Positions 20,601-33,687 of a stretch of 64,000 bases of DNA are shown piece after piece; within the stretch, counting starts at the first letter, position 1, and every line of letters starts with the position of its first letter. Position numbers and translations under genes: made by a program. Source of the DNA: Dastarcus helophoroides (lineage: Eukaryota > Arthropoda > Insecta > Coleoptera > Bothrideridae). The stretch is taken from the NCBI GenBank assembly GCA_028583605.1, contig CM053327.1:38225626-38289625 (forward strand). The letters are read 5' to 3'. The notes beneath the pieces were generated by a model. The model worked only from the letters and a program-made list of their open reading frames with translations, searched no databases and was not told the origin of the DNA.

Positions 20601-23600
20601 ACCAGGCTAAAAGATGCGAATTCAAAGCTTGATTATGACATTGCCAAAATGACAGACCCTATTACCTCTCAAAAAGAGGACACTGAGATAGAAAGTATCG
20701 GTACCCAGCTAGTAAGTACCAGACCAAGAGATGCGAATTCTCATCTAGACATCCAAATAGGAGATTCTGTTACCTCTCTGGATGATGTGAACACCAAATT
20801 AGAACCTTCTGGCGCCAAGCTAGAATGTACCAATACCAAGCTAAGAGGGAGAAGTACCAGATCAAGAGATTCGTGTTCCAAGCTAGATTGTGACATTAAA
20901 ATAAATGACACTAGTACTTCTCTGGATGATACGGACATCAAGCTGCAAAATATTGATACCAAGCTAGACCGCACCAGTACCAAGCTAGACCGCACCAGTA
21001 CCAAGCTAGAGCGCACCAGTGCCAAGCTAGAGCGCACCAGTACCAAGCTAGAGCGCACCAGTACCAAGCGAAGAGATAGAAGTAGTAGATCAAGCAATGC
21101 GAGTTCCAAGAAAGATTATGATCCTACTAAGAAAACAGACACTAGTACTATTCTGGAAGATGCGGATACCAAGCTGGAAAATACCAAACTCGAGGCTCCC
21201 AGTACTAAGCTAAGAGATACGGATATGAAACAAAAGAACATCAGTATAATACTGGACAATGCGGATGTAAAACTACTAGATAAAAACACCAAACTTAAAA
21301 ATAGAGATACCAATCTTACAGAGACGAGTATCAATCTGGAAACGGTCAGTACTAAGGTAAAAGATACTGGTATCACTCTGGAAGATGAGGATGCCAAAAC
21401 AAAACTAAAAGATAAGAGTACCGACATGAGAGATTCTGGTGCCAAGGAGAGAGATTCGAGTACTAAGCAGAAAGATTCTGGTACCAAGGAGAGAGATTCT
21501 GGCGCCAAGGAGAGAGATTCTGGCGCCAAGGGGAAAAATTCTGCTACCAAGGAGAGAGATTCTGGTGCCAAGGAGAGACACTCTGGCACCAAATCGAGAC
21601 ATTCTAGTATCAATTTGAAAAGTTCCGGAACCAAACTAGAAAGTGCCGGAACCGAGCTGAAAACTACTTTGGAAAATACTGAAACTAAGACAAAAGATTC
21701 CCATACCAAACCGAAAGAGACGAAGACCAAGGTGGAAAGTGCCAGGGAAAGAAGAAGGAGCAGTAGATTTGAAGATTCGACTACTAAACTGAAAGAAGGC
21801 AGTAACTCTTTGTTTGATATCAGTACTTCTTGGGAAGGTGTCAGTAGTCACTTAGAAGATGCCGGTATTCGCACAAAGCGGGAAGGAAGTTTCGAAATTA
21901 CGAGAGATGAGTATCCAAACTGGAAGATGCCAGTAGCCAAGAAAAGGTCTAGTACCGCTTCGGAAGATACAGACACCAAATCAAGAGATTCAAAGATCAT
22001 CCTGAAAGAAACCAATTTGAAAAATCCAGATACTAAACCAAGCGATTTAAACTCCGAGCTGAAAGATGCCAACATTTTTGAAGATAAAGCTGCCAAACCA
22101 AGAAGTACAAATATTAAGCAGAAAGATACGCACACTAAGGTAGAAGGTACCAGTATCAGGCTAAGAAGTAGGGGTATTAGTTCTAAGAAGGAAGAAGTTG
22201 GTACCATTTCGGAAGATACAATTACGGTTCTGAAAGATACAATTACGGTTGCTGGAAGAGCCCATTCTGGAAAATAAAGTTATCAGTACAGAACTAGGAA
22301 ATTTCGTACTCACAGATAAGGATAGTAAGTTAGGAAGTTGCCAAAGAGGCAGATGGTACCACTCTGGACAACGCGGAAATCGTCGGCACCAAACTAAGAA
22401 GTAGGGGTACCAAGCGGAGAGAAAGTGTTTCCAAGCAAGAAGATTTAAGTACCAACTTAAAAGGTGCTAGTGCTACTTTGGAAGATGCGGATAGCAAACT
22501 AAAAGATGCAAATGTGAAAGGTTCCGCTACCACACTTAGAAGTGCCAAAGTAAAACTTACAAATATATTAGAAGCCAAAGCGGATTCTAGTACCATTTTA
22601 AGTGGTGCGGATACCAAGTTAGAAGGTTCCATTATGAAGCTAAGGAGTAATAAACCGACAGATACGGTAAAACTACAAGATGCCACTACACAGAAAACTA
22701 CTTTGGAAAATACGGATATGACGCTAAAAGACAAAAGTATCACTTTAAAAGGTGCAGATTCTAAGCTAGAAGATACCGCCGCCACGCTGGAAGCCAGTAC
22801 CATACCGAAAGATGCAAGTACCACTTTGGAAGATAAAGGTGCCGGTAGGAAACCAAGAGGTACGAATATTCAGCTAAAAGATATGAAGTTAGAAAACGTC
22901 AGTTCCAAACCAAATGATACCCATATCAAGCCGGAAGTTGGTACGACCAAACTAAGGGGTAGGGGTAGCAGTGGTACCACATTGAAAGATGAGAGTACCT
23001 CTTTAGAAGACGCAATTACCACTTTAGAATGTTCAAGTACCACACTAGAAGGTGTCAGTACAAAACGAAGAGCTAGTAGTACCACTTTGGAAGATGCGGA
23101 TACCAAACTAAAAGGTACCAGTGCAAAGCGAAGAGATAGTCGTACTACTCTGGAACATGTTGATGCCAAAGTACCAGGTGTCAGTAAAAGTGCTAATATT
23201 ACTCCAGATGATCAGAAAATCATGAAACCAAAAGAACCAAGTGCGGCACTAAAAGATCCCAGTACACAACTAGAAGCTGCTGTGACTGAAGAAACAAGCT
23301 TTATGACTGAAGAAGCAAGCTTCAATTTACAAGATGCAACTGTCAAGGCGGGTCCTGGAAGCATCGGAATCACTTCACCGAAAAATGCAGGTGCCCGGGT
23401 ACAGCATACAATAACCAAAGTGGAAGTCACAGCACCAGAAACATCAACGGTACCACAACTTTCCGAAAGAGTGCTCCGAAAAACGCGAACTACAAGATGG
23501 GACGTCAAAACACCAACCAAAAAAGCGAAAGATGGCAAAATAGAATCACAATTTACCAATCAAATCTTGGAATATACCTATACAAGGACGAAGAAATCCG

Positions 23601-26600
23601 ATTTGAGCGAACTGGAAGATTCACCGACGCAACCGACAGTTTCGTCTGTAGACGAATGTAAACAACCAAAGGATCCAATAATACAAGAAATAGATTCGTG
23701 TACTCACGCTAGAAAACCCAAACTGTCCTGTAACAATTTTGAGTGGGTCCGCAACAATCTCGAGTATCCCCGAAATACTTCCAGGTACCTCCTCAACACT
23801 TTCAAGTGCCTCTGCAATTCTGTTGAGTGCCCCCGCAACACCGACTGCCTCCGCAACACTTTCGACTACCCCTGCAACACCTTCGACTACCACCGCATCA
23901 ATTTCAAATATTTACGCAACAGATTCAAGTGCTTCTGTAATTGATTCAAGGGCATTCCTCTTGGATGCAGGAACATCGATAAAAGAGCATGAATTAGTAG
24001 AGGAAACGTCAGAAATTAAGCAGCAGTTAACCACGAGAGGAAAAGGTAGAAAAAGGAAGCTTACACCGTCGACCAATGAAATAAATCAATTCGAAACCCC
24101 AACGGAATCACATTCAACAAAGTTAGATCAAGAACCAGTAGATTCCAAGGTTCCGCAGTTTCAGAAACCAGTAGAAACGCTGGTTGCTTCCGAAAGATCA
24201 CAAACGTTTAACGAGGAACCATATAAGGAAATTGACGCCACAGCAGCGTCAAATTTAAAGAAACACCACCACAGAGCACCCTCAGAACCTAAGGAAGAAT
24301 CAAATTATAAACTGACAAGGTCAAGATGGAGATCGCGTTTTGAAACGGAACCGGAATCAACGTCACAGGAAACTCAAAAAATATCTTTTGAGAACTGGAA
24401 AGCTTCAACTTTAACATCGGAAGAAAGAGAGAATTTGCCGAAAATAACCTCAAATTTCGATGAATCAGTTGCGGGTGATTCAGTAGCGTCCTACGCTAAA
24501 AAATCAGGAAGGAAATCGAGAAGTGACCGTATAAAACCTAAATTAGAAAAGTATAACCCAAAATCTGGAGGATTTCGACCAGCTTTAGAAGACTCGTCAA
24601 TAGTAAAAGATCAAGAGAAATCAGCAAGTCAAAGTGGTTTTAAAATGGATACTCCTGATGAATCATCTGTAGTAAAAGGTTCGATAAACCTCGAGACATC
24701 AAAAATGGAACTTCAATTCAACTTGGAAGACTTTGCGAAATTTGAAACCAAAATGGAAGCTGAAACGGGTCCTTCGATAAATTTTGACTCAACGCTGGAA
24801 GGTTCCCCAATGCTGGGAACTAAATTAGAAAGCTCCGCGAAGTTGGAAGAAACCAAACTAAAGGATACTGTTAAGCTGCACACCAAATCAGATAACTTTG
24901 ACTACCTTTCCAACTCAGAGGACTTGATTCATCAGGAAGCCAAATTAGAGGACTCAGGCAAGCGGAAGACCAAATTCGAAGAGTCTGCTCATTTGAAAAC
25001 CAAATCAGACGACTTGGCCAAACCGATGACCAAACCAGAACAATCGACTCTAGACGACTTGGCCACACCGATGACCAAACCAGAACAATCGACTCTAGAG
25101 GACTTGACCAAAGTAGAGGACTCGTCCAAGCTGGGGATCTGCTCAGAGGACTTGGTACATCTGAAGTCCAAACCAGAGGAGTCGACCCATCAAAGTGCCA
25201 AACTAGAGAACTCGTCCAATTTGAAGATCCAAGCGGAGGACTCGGCCCATCCAAAGGCCATATTGGAGGACTCCTCTCATTTAAAGACCGAACCGGAGGA
25301 TTCGGCCCATCTAAAGACCAAATTTGACGACGTCGCGCAATTTTTGACCAAACCAGCTAGCTCGATCAACAAACCAAAAAAATTGATGATATTTGACAAA
25401 CTAGAGTTGTCTCTAAGTCTGGAAGCCGATTTAGCAAAATCTATGAAGATGGATGCCAAATTGAAAGAGACTACACCAGAAGATTCGGCAAAAATAGAAA
25501 CTGAGCTAGGAGGTTCGATTAAAACTAAACACGACTCGAAAACCCTAGCCTCTAGAAGATTCAACGAGCCTGGAGATCGAATTGGAAAACGCCACAACTC
25601 CCAACACCAAATTGGAAGACTCAAGGAAGCTGAAAACGAAACTGGATTTGACGATATTAGAAGCCGAATTAGAAAGTTCGAAGAGGTTGTTAGCTGATTC
25701 GACGATGTTTGAGACCAAAGAAAGTTCGAAGAGAATGAAAACCAGCTTAGAAAACTGGACCGAATTAGGAGATTCGAAACGGCTGGAGACAACAGAAAAT
25801 ACGACAAAGTTGGAAACCAAATTAACTGATTTAATGAATCTAGAACAGAACTCTTCCAATTTGGAAGGTTCAAGCGAGATGAAAACCAAATTGGATGTGA
25901 ATGCCAAATTAAAAGAATCAGTGAAAGTCGAGAAGTCAAATTTACCCAAAGTGGAAGACGCTGACATGTTCCAGCTGGAAGCAAAGTTGCAGCTGGATGA
26001 AGCAAATTTTGATTTTGACGAAGCTAGTCGCGAAAACAGGAAACAGCAAAATGAAAACGGACGGAGCCAAAGCAAGAATAGAAGAGATATTGTCCGGGTG
26101 GGAGGATTCCATGGACAAACCTAAATTGGATTACGAATTAGACCGAAAACTGGGCGAGGCGGAAGAGACCGCTTATCCAAAGAAATACCATGAAAGCGAC
26201 GATACCAAAAATTTTGAACCACATCGAGAAGTCGCCAAACATTTGAAACTTCCCCAAGCGGATGATACCAAATATTTGAAATTGGATAAAGTGGAAGAAA
26301 CCAAAAATTTAAATAGTTGACGAGGCGGAGTCGACCACAGATTTAAAGCTTCATAATTTGGAATTTGAAGAAGCGGGAAAAGCTAAAAAATCGAAGCTTG
26401 ATGTAAAGGAAGAAACCAAGACAGTTAGAACTTCACCAAGGGGAGCGAAACCAAGAACTTGGAACTTAGGCAAGCGAAAAAACCCTTGGATTTGGAACTT
26501 CCCCAAGAAGGGGACTTTGAACTTCGCCAAACTGTGGACTTGGAACTTCGCCAAACGGAAAAATCCATGGACTTGGAACTTCGTCAAACGGGGGAAACCG

Positions 26601-29600
26601 TCAAATTTCAGGAATCCGATCAAATTGGGTTCTTGATTAACCAAGAGGATGTTAGCCAAAATTCGGGTTTGAATTCGCTTCTTTGGGGTGAATTCGATGG
26701 GAGAATGCAAGACGAAGCTACTGACTTACGGAAAATCGCGAAATCGAAAGACGAAGCAGTTTTAGAAGGAAACGCTGACAGAATGGCATTTGGATATAGA
26801 TCTTGTGATACTGGAGCCGCAACAGAATGAGAGGCCAAGGACTCGACGAAATTCAACAAAGAAAGTCGAAGCGATACCAGTTGGTGCGCCCTCTTTGGCA
26901 GTTGATTCATCTGTCCCAGACACTGCACACTCTCTAGTTGATGAAGTCTCTTCGACAGTTGTGACCGTTGCGCCCTCTCTTTCACTTGACGGATCTTATC
27001 TATCAGTGGATGCACCACACAAAACCAGAAACGATACCAGGAAAACAACAACTGAGGTGGAAAACTCCGAGCTGTATAAACATTTTAAGGACGATACCAA
27101 GATGATGATTGGTGGCCAGAAGGAGGTGACTCATTTGGACTTTTTGTCCGATTGGGGGGATTCCGGAGACGGATCGCCCGATTCTAACAGTAAGGCGGAG
27201 GATCTGACAGCTTCCACCACTAACAAAGGGGTAATCTGGCCCGAATCGGGAAGAAATCCAGACGAAACGAGTGGGTCCTCCTTGAAAATCCCCCAGATTA
27301 TTTCAAAGGAGTTTGATCTTGGAGTTACCAAAGCTAGAGGTATCAAAACGTCGAATGATTGGAACGTTTCGTCCGATTTTGGATATCCACTGGGAAAAAC
27401 GGAAGACTCGAGGAAAGAGGAAGAAATAGACGTGGTAAGTTTGGACGGAAAGAAGGCGGAATTTGATAAAATGCTGGTCGAGCATGGGGCAGTGAAGGAC
27501 GAAGCAAGTTCGTCAAAACCACGCGGGAAAAAAATCGAGTACGACGAAGTTGTGATACCCCCGGTTGAAAACCTGACGGTGGTGTCTGAGAAAGATTTGG
27601 CCGAAGGTCAAGTTGAGATAACAACTACCGGGTACACGGAGCCCCAAAAATCCTCGTTGTTTAATTTTTCCATGGATTTTTATGAAGACAAGATGGAGAG
27701 ATCGAAGCTTCTCCAGAAGTTGAAAAAGTCAGAGAATGTTATCGAATACAAGGAATTTAGCAATCAACCTGACGAGAAAGATGACGAAAGAGCGGAGATC
27801 GAAAATATCGAGAACGAAAGCGGGGATTCTCAAGGTTCCCTGACTTTGTTAGATGAAAAAGTGCCATCAATTCAACCGCTGGTTATAAAAACGACTGTAA
27901 AAAGCGGGGATTTGACAGATATGTGCGATTTAGAGGATCATATTCCCTCATCGCAAATCGTCGCTAAAGAAAATCTCGTCGAGACGCGTATAGAAGAGCT
28001 GGTGAACAAAAAATTGGAGATAAATACTGAAATTGATAAAACTGATGAGAAAGTTGAAATTAAACTATTTGAAGCTTTAAGTGGATCGATGTCGGATAAA
28101 AAGAGCGGAGACTCGAAAAGTGGACCCAAAAAATACAAAACTAATCGTTAAGTCGGCCATAAAGAGCAGAGTAGAAGCTAATAAACCGAACAAGGCGATT
28201 ATATTAAGCGAAAAAATTATAAAACCAGCTCAAGATATCCCATCGGGGAAAAAATTACCTCTAAAAAGGGCGTTAGAAGATCCTGACGAAATAGAGAGAT
28301 TCATTTTAAATAAAACTCCAAAGCGAGACAATATCGCTCAAAGACCAAAAATATCTCTGAGTAAGCCAGTGACCCCCAAAAGTCAAGTTGTAAGGACTAC
28401 AGCGACGCCAACAGTCCAAGTAAAATCGACGCCTACTTTGCCTAAAACCAGCGGAAAAGCCAAAATTTTAAATCAAACGATCATAACACCGTCCGGCGAG
28501 ATATATCAGCAACCAAAAACTCCCGTTGTGGCAGACGACGCAGATTTCGATATAAACTCCATGCCTATCGTTTTATCAGACGAACTTCCTTCGGAAACCA
28601 TCGAAAATATGCCCATCGTCATCAGCGACAACGCTGCCAGCTCACCAACCATCGTCACCACCTCTCAAATTCAAATTTTAAACAAAACCGTTGCGTCCAG
28701 CGTCTTACTACCCCGAAGTATAAGCCAAAAGATGGCCAGACCTCCAAAAATACTTCAACCACCGACACCTCGACCAAAATCATCCACATCGCTCCTGACC
28801 ACCGCCCCACAACCCGGCAAATACCTAATAATTCCACAAAAACCGCCAGTGATCCCAAACAAACCAACAACATCTCTTATATCGAAGAAACCCCCTTTAA
28901 TCCGACGCACAATCCCTGGTACCCCCACCAACATCCAAAACGTATCCCAGGCCACCACCGGAAACAAAATCATGATCGTCACCAACCAACAAGGCCAACA
29001 ACAACGCCTGCTGCTCACACCCGCCCAACAGAAACTCTTCGGCGTGGCCGGCGCCACCACCAAAATTGCCAAAACCACCCCCTGCCAAAACCAACATCCT
29101 CCAGAAAACCATCTTCGGCAGAACAACTCCGACTATCAGCCAAATCTCCTACGATCGCCCCCACCCAACAGAGATTCGTCACGAGGCCCGTCAAGAAAAT
29201 CATCGCGCCACAACCCAAAATCGCAGCTCAACAGCCCAAGATCCTGATACACCAGCAGACGAAAGTGGTCCCGAAGATACCGGAAGGGAATTTGGGACAA
29301 AGTTTGGGCCAGAATTTGGCGCAGATTAAGTTGGGACAGCAGGCGAAATTGGGCAAACCGAAGATTTTGAATCAGCAGGCGCAGCAGTTTTCAAAGACTC
29401 CCCAAAGGACCATTCTCATCAAAAACCATCAAGGGCAGACCGTTCGCAAAATCCAAGGCACTGACGACGCCTTATTAGACCAACAGGTGAGTGAGTGGAA
29501 TAAATCTCACTCTTAATTTTAATTAAGGGTGAAAAAATTTAAATTTAGGATTCGTTCAAATTGAAGATCAAATGAGACTGAATCATGTGAAAATTGAACT

Positions 29601-31817
29601 AGAGGATGATCTAGTTTAACTTTCACTTGGCTTGAATTTTCTTAATTTGTTCTCTGGTTTGGTCCTCAGGTTGGATCAACTTGTTTAGTGTGACCTTCGG
29701 GTGGACTGAAGTATCCAATTTGGCCTTCATCTTGAGCAAATCCTCTGGTTTAATCTTCAGATAGGTCGAATTCTTTGGTTTGGTATTTTAGAGATAAATC
29801 TTCTGATTTGATCTTCAGCTTGACCAATCTTATAATTTGCTCTTCAGTTTGATCAAGTTATGTTTCTTAATTTCCAATTTTCCATTAATGTAATAATACG
29901 AATTGTCACTAACTAAAATTTGATATTTTTTTCTCCTACCATATGTCTTACCAAATTTTTGAAAATTAACAGGTGGCCGAACAGCTTCAAGCTATTAAAG
30001 CCAGCGGCGGCTTCAAGATGCAGCAGCAAGAGGTCCCAAGTCCTAAAACTGTCCCAAAACCCAAACGATTTCCGCCGAAACGGACAATAATCGAAACGAA
30101 AACTACCCACAAAGTGAGCTCCTCGATACCGCCACTGGCGCCCATCGCTAACAAAAAGACGGAACCAGCGGAAACCAAACCTCAAGAGCGACCACCGAGC
30201 CAATTAGTCCTCCAATGGGGGGCGGGCAACCAAACAACTTTAACTGAAGGCCAGATACTGGCTTTACCCAGCGAAACCGTCGACGGCCAACCCCAATCCT
30301 ACATGTTGGTTACGGTGGACGAATCCGGCAATTTAACCCCTTTGAACAACGAGGCGTTAATGTCACTGGACCCTAATTTGGGACTAGGTGGAGATTTGAG
30401 CAACGTGGTGCTGCAGTATGATCAACCGGAAGAATCTAAAACCAAAACGACGGAATCAGCAGCGTCATCTGGTTCTCCAACCGAGAGTAGCGTTGTTGAA
30501 ATGCCGCAACTCGGCGAGACTGTTGAAACCCCTAAAACGACCGAGCCCCCAATCTCTCCTAAATCCCTCGTCGACGAAGCCTTAGAATCCACCAATTTAG
30601 CGATAGCGTCGTCGAGCTTCGACGCCCCAACGACAGTAGGCGCTGCCGAAACCTCCGAGAAGGTGTCCGAATTGGTAACGATCCAAGAAGATAAATCGCC
30701 GATGCCGGCCAGTGTGCAGGTCGCCTGCAACATCAACGGCGAAGGCGGCCAGCAACTTATCTTCACCGGAGATCCGATAACGACCCAAAAATTCCTCGAC
30801 TCCCTCACGGAAGGAAACACGGATTTGGCCAATATTTTGGCGAATGCCGAAGGCAGCAGCTTCATAATTCAGGCCGACGGGCAACAGATTTTGATCAACG
30901 CTGAACCTGACAATCAGATGCTGCTCTCTGTCAACACCGAAGGGTCGGAAAACACGGAAGCCGGCGGTAACCCGATGTTTGCGACGCAACCGCCCAAAAA
31001 CCAGGATATTTTGGCCGCCGCTTTAGCGGATACTGATGTCTTCCAACAGGAGCAGGTGACGAGTCAAAAGAACCCGCAACTCAGTCCGGGAAATTCCCTC
31101 TACCCCATGCACGTCAGCAACGTCTTAGAAACCAGCTTGACGCTAAATTCGCCCATAATGACACCTTTAGAAGTCCCTAGTACAAACAACAAGAAAATAC
31201 CTGATGAGGAAGCCGACATTCTGACCCAGGTGCCTAAAAACGTCGATCTCCCGATTACGATCACCGATCCTAACATTTCTCAAACGGTGGCGAATCAACA
31301 AGCGTCGTTAATGGCCACAGAGTTACAAACCAACTTGGAGCTATCCCTTCCAATATCTGAAACTACCATGTCTGCCTCCTCCGAGATGAACAGTCCATCG
31401 TTCGTTTACTCTCTCCCGGCTCTGGATGTTCCTGATGTGGATATAACGCAGAAGACCTTCAGCGGGAGTATGCCGTTGCTCACGGAAGACGCCGAAGATG
31501 AACCGCAGAAAAAAACCACTGACCCATCGTTCTTGGAAGAAGGACTCTGCACTCTCGGCGGGGAAATGTGCAGTTCGCTTAGCGAGCCGCCACCGGAGAT
31601 GTTCGACATCCCTGTTGCCGCCGCCGAAAAAGATGCTAAAACGTTGGAGGAAGAAGCGGTAAATTCTCCGGTGGCCACCAGTGAAGATTCATTGGAAATA
31701 CCGATGCAACCGCAGATAGTGACGGCGCTCAAAGATGGCGAAGGCGCGCTTAAGCGGAGTACGCCATCTGGGGACGATTCTGAGGGGCCCGATACTAAAA
31801 AGTGCAAAGTGGACTGA
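14673..31817 (+). CDS. Giant PWWP + C2H2 zinc-finger repeat protein (probable chromatin protein)
   Basis: Five coding exons: 14673-14842, 16746-16822, 16875-17067, 17187-29486 and 29973-31817, about 4,860 codons. Residues 1-90 form a PWWP domain (KDGDVVWVKLGAYWWPGEV), a fold that reads methylated histone H3 or DNA, so a nuclear chromatin role is inferred. An IQDP segment and one C2H2 finger (CPTCSYKTDRINLIMQH, then H) follow near residue 190. The next ~1,500 residues (about 18780-23200) are degenerate Thr-Lys-Leu repeats; then come Lys/Glu/Ser-rich segments with their own short repeats (24850-25400, 26480-26610) and a Gln/Pro/Thr-rich tail ending DTKKCKVD. Exon 4 is 12.3 kb long. It contains about 15 one-base frame breaks (near 17322, 18123, 18215, 20283, 22260, 22337, 23725, 25575, 26060, 26308, 26450, 26790, 28125, 29083, 29140) and exon 3 one (16918); 15 of the 16 fit one extra base. 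The final 1.8-kb exon is intact. I cannot name an orthologue. Confidence 0.85.
14843..16745 (+). other. PWWP gene intron 1, A+T-rich with TTTCGA-type words
   Basis: The intron lies between donor TA|GTAAGT and acceptor TTTTTACAG; phase is kept (DYYEYVKNK across the junction). It consists of A+T-rich DNA in which short words such as AAATTTCGATTTTT and AATTCTTAAAATT recur irregularly every ~20-40 bp. No exon seen inside. Confidence 0.7.
18780..23200 (+). repeat. Coding array of degenerate T-K-L repeats
   Basis: Within exon 4 of the PWWP gene, about 4.4 kb encode irregular 7-14-residue units around the core (D/S)TKL(E/K/R)(D/G/S). Earlier units are of the type DSVPKVDDS and PLTKIDDS, later ones TSTKLRD and DTKLEDA. 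DNA-level identity is low over most of the array, indicating age and continued protein-level constraint, apart from one recent expansion at 20956-21070. Confidence 0.8.
20956..21070 (+). repeat. 21-bp coding minisatellite (TSTKLER units)
   Basis: About five near-identical 21-bp units (ACCAGTACCAAGCTAGAGCG type) encode the heptapeptide TSTKL(D/E)R in frame. Units differ by one or two bases, so this is the youngest part of the larger repeat array. Confidence 0.85.
25012..25101 (+). repeat. 45-bp in-frame tandem duplication in the PWWP gene
   Basis: Two almost identical 45-bp units encode DLAKPMTKPEQSTLD and DLATPMTKPEQSTLE. They are part of a second, longer-period repeat region (24850-25400) with units resembling AHLKTKPEDS. 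Confidence 0.75.
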
Positions 31818-33687
31818 GACAGTTGTAAATATTACTGTATAGGGTAAAGTTCTTTCTGAAATTAGTTCTTCAATGAAATTGTATATATTTATTGTTATAT
31901 GTACTAAATGTACATAGTTAAAGCTTTTTCATTTTCAATTACTTTTTGTTTAGGTAAACTGCACTTAAAAATAGTTATGCTATTACGTAGGTGTATTTTT
32001 AGAATAGGATTACGTGTCATTTTGTGTGATGATCCAACTTGTTGGTACTGGAAAAATTTTCGTAATTTTTAATTTAAGTTAGATACATATTACATACCCT
32101 GTTTAAATATCATTTTATGTATAATTTTATTAAAAATACATTACAAACGTAGTGTTGTTTATTTTCCTCTTTGATTCTATTTGCAGGAATTTCAACCGCA
32201 AAGATGTATTTGTTTGATAAATTTAAAATAAAATAAAACCATGACACAGTTATATGTCTGCCGGCATATAACACAAGGAACTACCTAATTAATAAAATCT
32301 CGATATCAGTTGAACTTTTGTCAAAATTCCAACCATTTTTCAAATTTGATTTCAACATTAAACCTATTTTTTTTAAAGAAAATTTGACCCTGTTAAGTTT
32401 GAATTGTTTTTGGAAATGTTCTTTTTTCTTAAATTTACGTTTTATAATTTTGACTTTGAAAATCGCGACTTTTTGGAGAATCTTTTTTTTAATTTGAACT
32501 TTTTGTAAAAACGGTTTTTTTAGTTTTGACCTTAAAAAATCGATTTTTTTAAATTTTGGACCTAATGGCAAATTGTTTGCTATTTTCCTGAAATTTTATG
32601 CTGAAAATCGAAATTTCAAGCTTAGTTTACTTTTAAATCAATCTTCCTACAAATTGTCAGCGCTTTGTAATTGTTTTTTTAAATTTGATACATTTTGAGT
32701 GGATCTGGTTTTTCAAAAAATGGTGCGAAACGTTTTGATCACCGCTTTAGAGACGACATTGTTAGTTTTACCCGCCGAAGCAGCCGGCAGCTGGCCTTAT
32801 ACCTGTTATTTTTAATATAGTTTTATGTTTTTTTTACCAATTTCATTAAAAACTTACAAAGAACACAACCTTGAAACAAAAACCACATTTACCTGGCTAG
32901 ATAGAAATTAACTAAGGCCAGTGGGGTCAATGAACCTTTGACATTAAAAAAATGTGGTGCCTACTTTTACATTACTTAAATATTAAAAGAAGGGTGCGTC
33001 ATTTTCTGTATTTTTACTAATTTTACCATATATTTATAAAGAATACAGCACTGAAGCGCAAACTGCATTCGTTTGGCTAGATTGCACTGCGGTCAATAAC
33101 CCTTTGACATTAAAAAAATGTAATGCCTACTTTTATATGTCATCATACATTTACAAACCACTTTGAAACAAAAACTGTATTTTTTAATTTTAGTTAAAAT
33201 TTCTGTTAAATAAAACTAAAAAACATGTTTCCAAGCAATAAGAGTTTACCAGGAAGTAAAATTGTATTGTCTGGTTACGACAAAGTATAACTGAGCCCAA
33301 TGGGGTCAATGACCTGTTGACAGTTCAAAAAAATGATGCCTACTTTTAAATTAGTCCTTTAAAGCATAAAATATTAAATGATGAAACGGCTTATAAACAA
33401 AGCGTTGTATATAATGCAAACTTTACACTTTTCAGACCCATTTTGATATGATTTTGTATAAACATTTATGGGGTCATTTTCTCTACTACATAGAATTTAG
33501 CGAAAAGAAGAAATTTTACGACAAATGACATATCAATTGACATTTAAGTTGAGTGTTCTGTGATTTAAATTAAATAATGATATCTTCCTAACCTAGTTAT
33601 AAGTTATTTATGCGAGTATGAAATTGTGTTAAAATCTTAGATAATTAGTCAAAGGTTGAAACTATAAGACGCTATATCAGTTTAAGA
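31818..33687. other. 3' UTR of the PWWP gene and intergenic DNA with dispersed repeats
   Basis: ATTAAA near 32129 and AATAAA near 32227 are possible poly(A) signals for the PWWP gene. The remainder is A+T-rich and contains three copies of a short dispersed repeat (listed separately). No reading frame is supported. Confidence 0.5.
32925..33350. repeat. Dispersed repeat, three degenerate copies
   Basis: Copies at about 32925-32970, 33091-33135 and 33304-33350 share the order GGTCAATGA-CCTTTGACA-TTAAAAAAATG-ATGCCTACTTTTA, each preceded by a related segment (CTGGCTAGAT, AAACAAAAACTG). A fourth, weaker copy lies at 34623-34665 beyond the MRPS24 gene. Confidence 0.7.

Noticed and set aside
18601..25697. 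Many minus-strand frames of 90-270 codons rich in Ser, Leu, Val (for example 19438-20262, 21116-21730, 24871-25254)
   Set aside because: Antisense shadows of the TKL repeats of the PWWP gene; all mirror the repeat unit and have no independent features.
17187..29486. Explaining the PWWP frame breaks by many tiny introns or by programmed +1 frameshifting
   Set aside because: Reading continues with no missing residues and without GT-AG pairs at the break points, and the sites share no common heptamer. Other genes in the window show the same kind of break.
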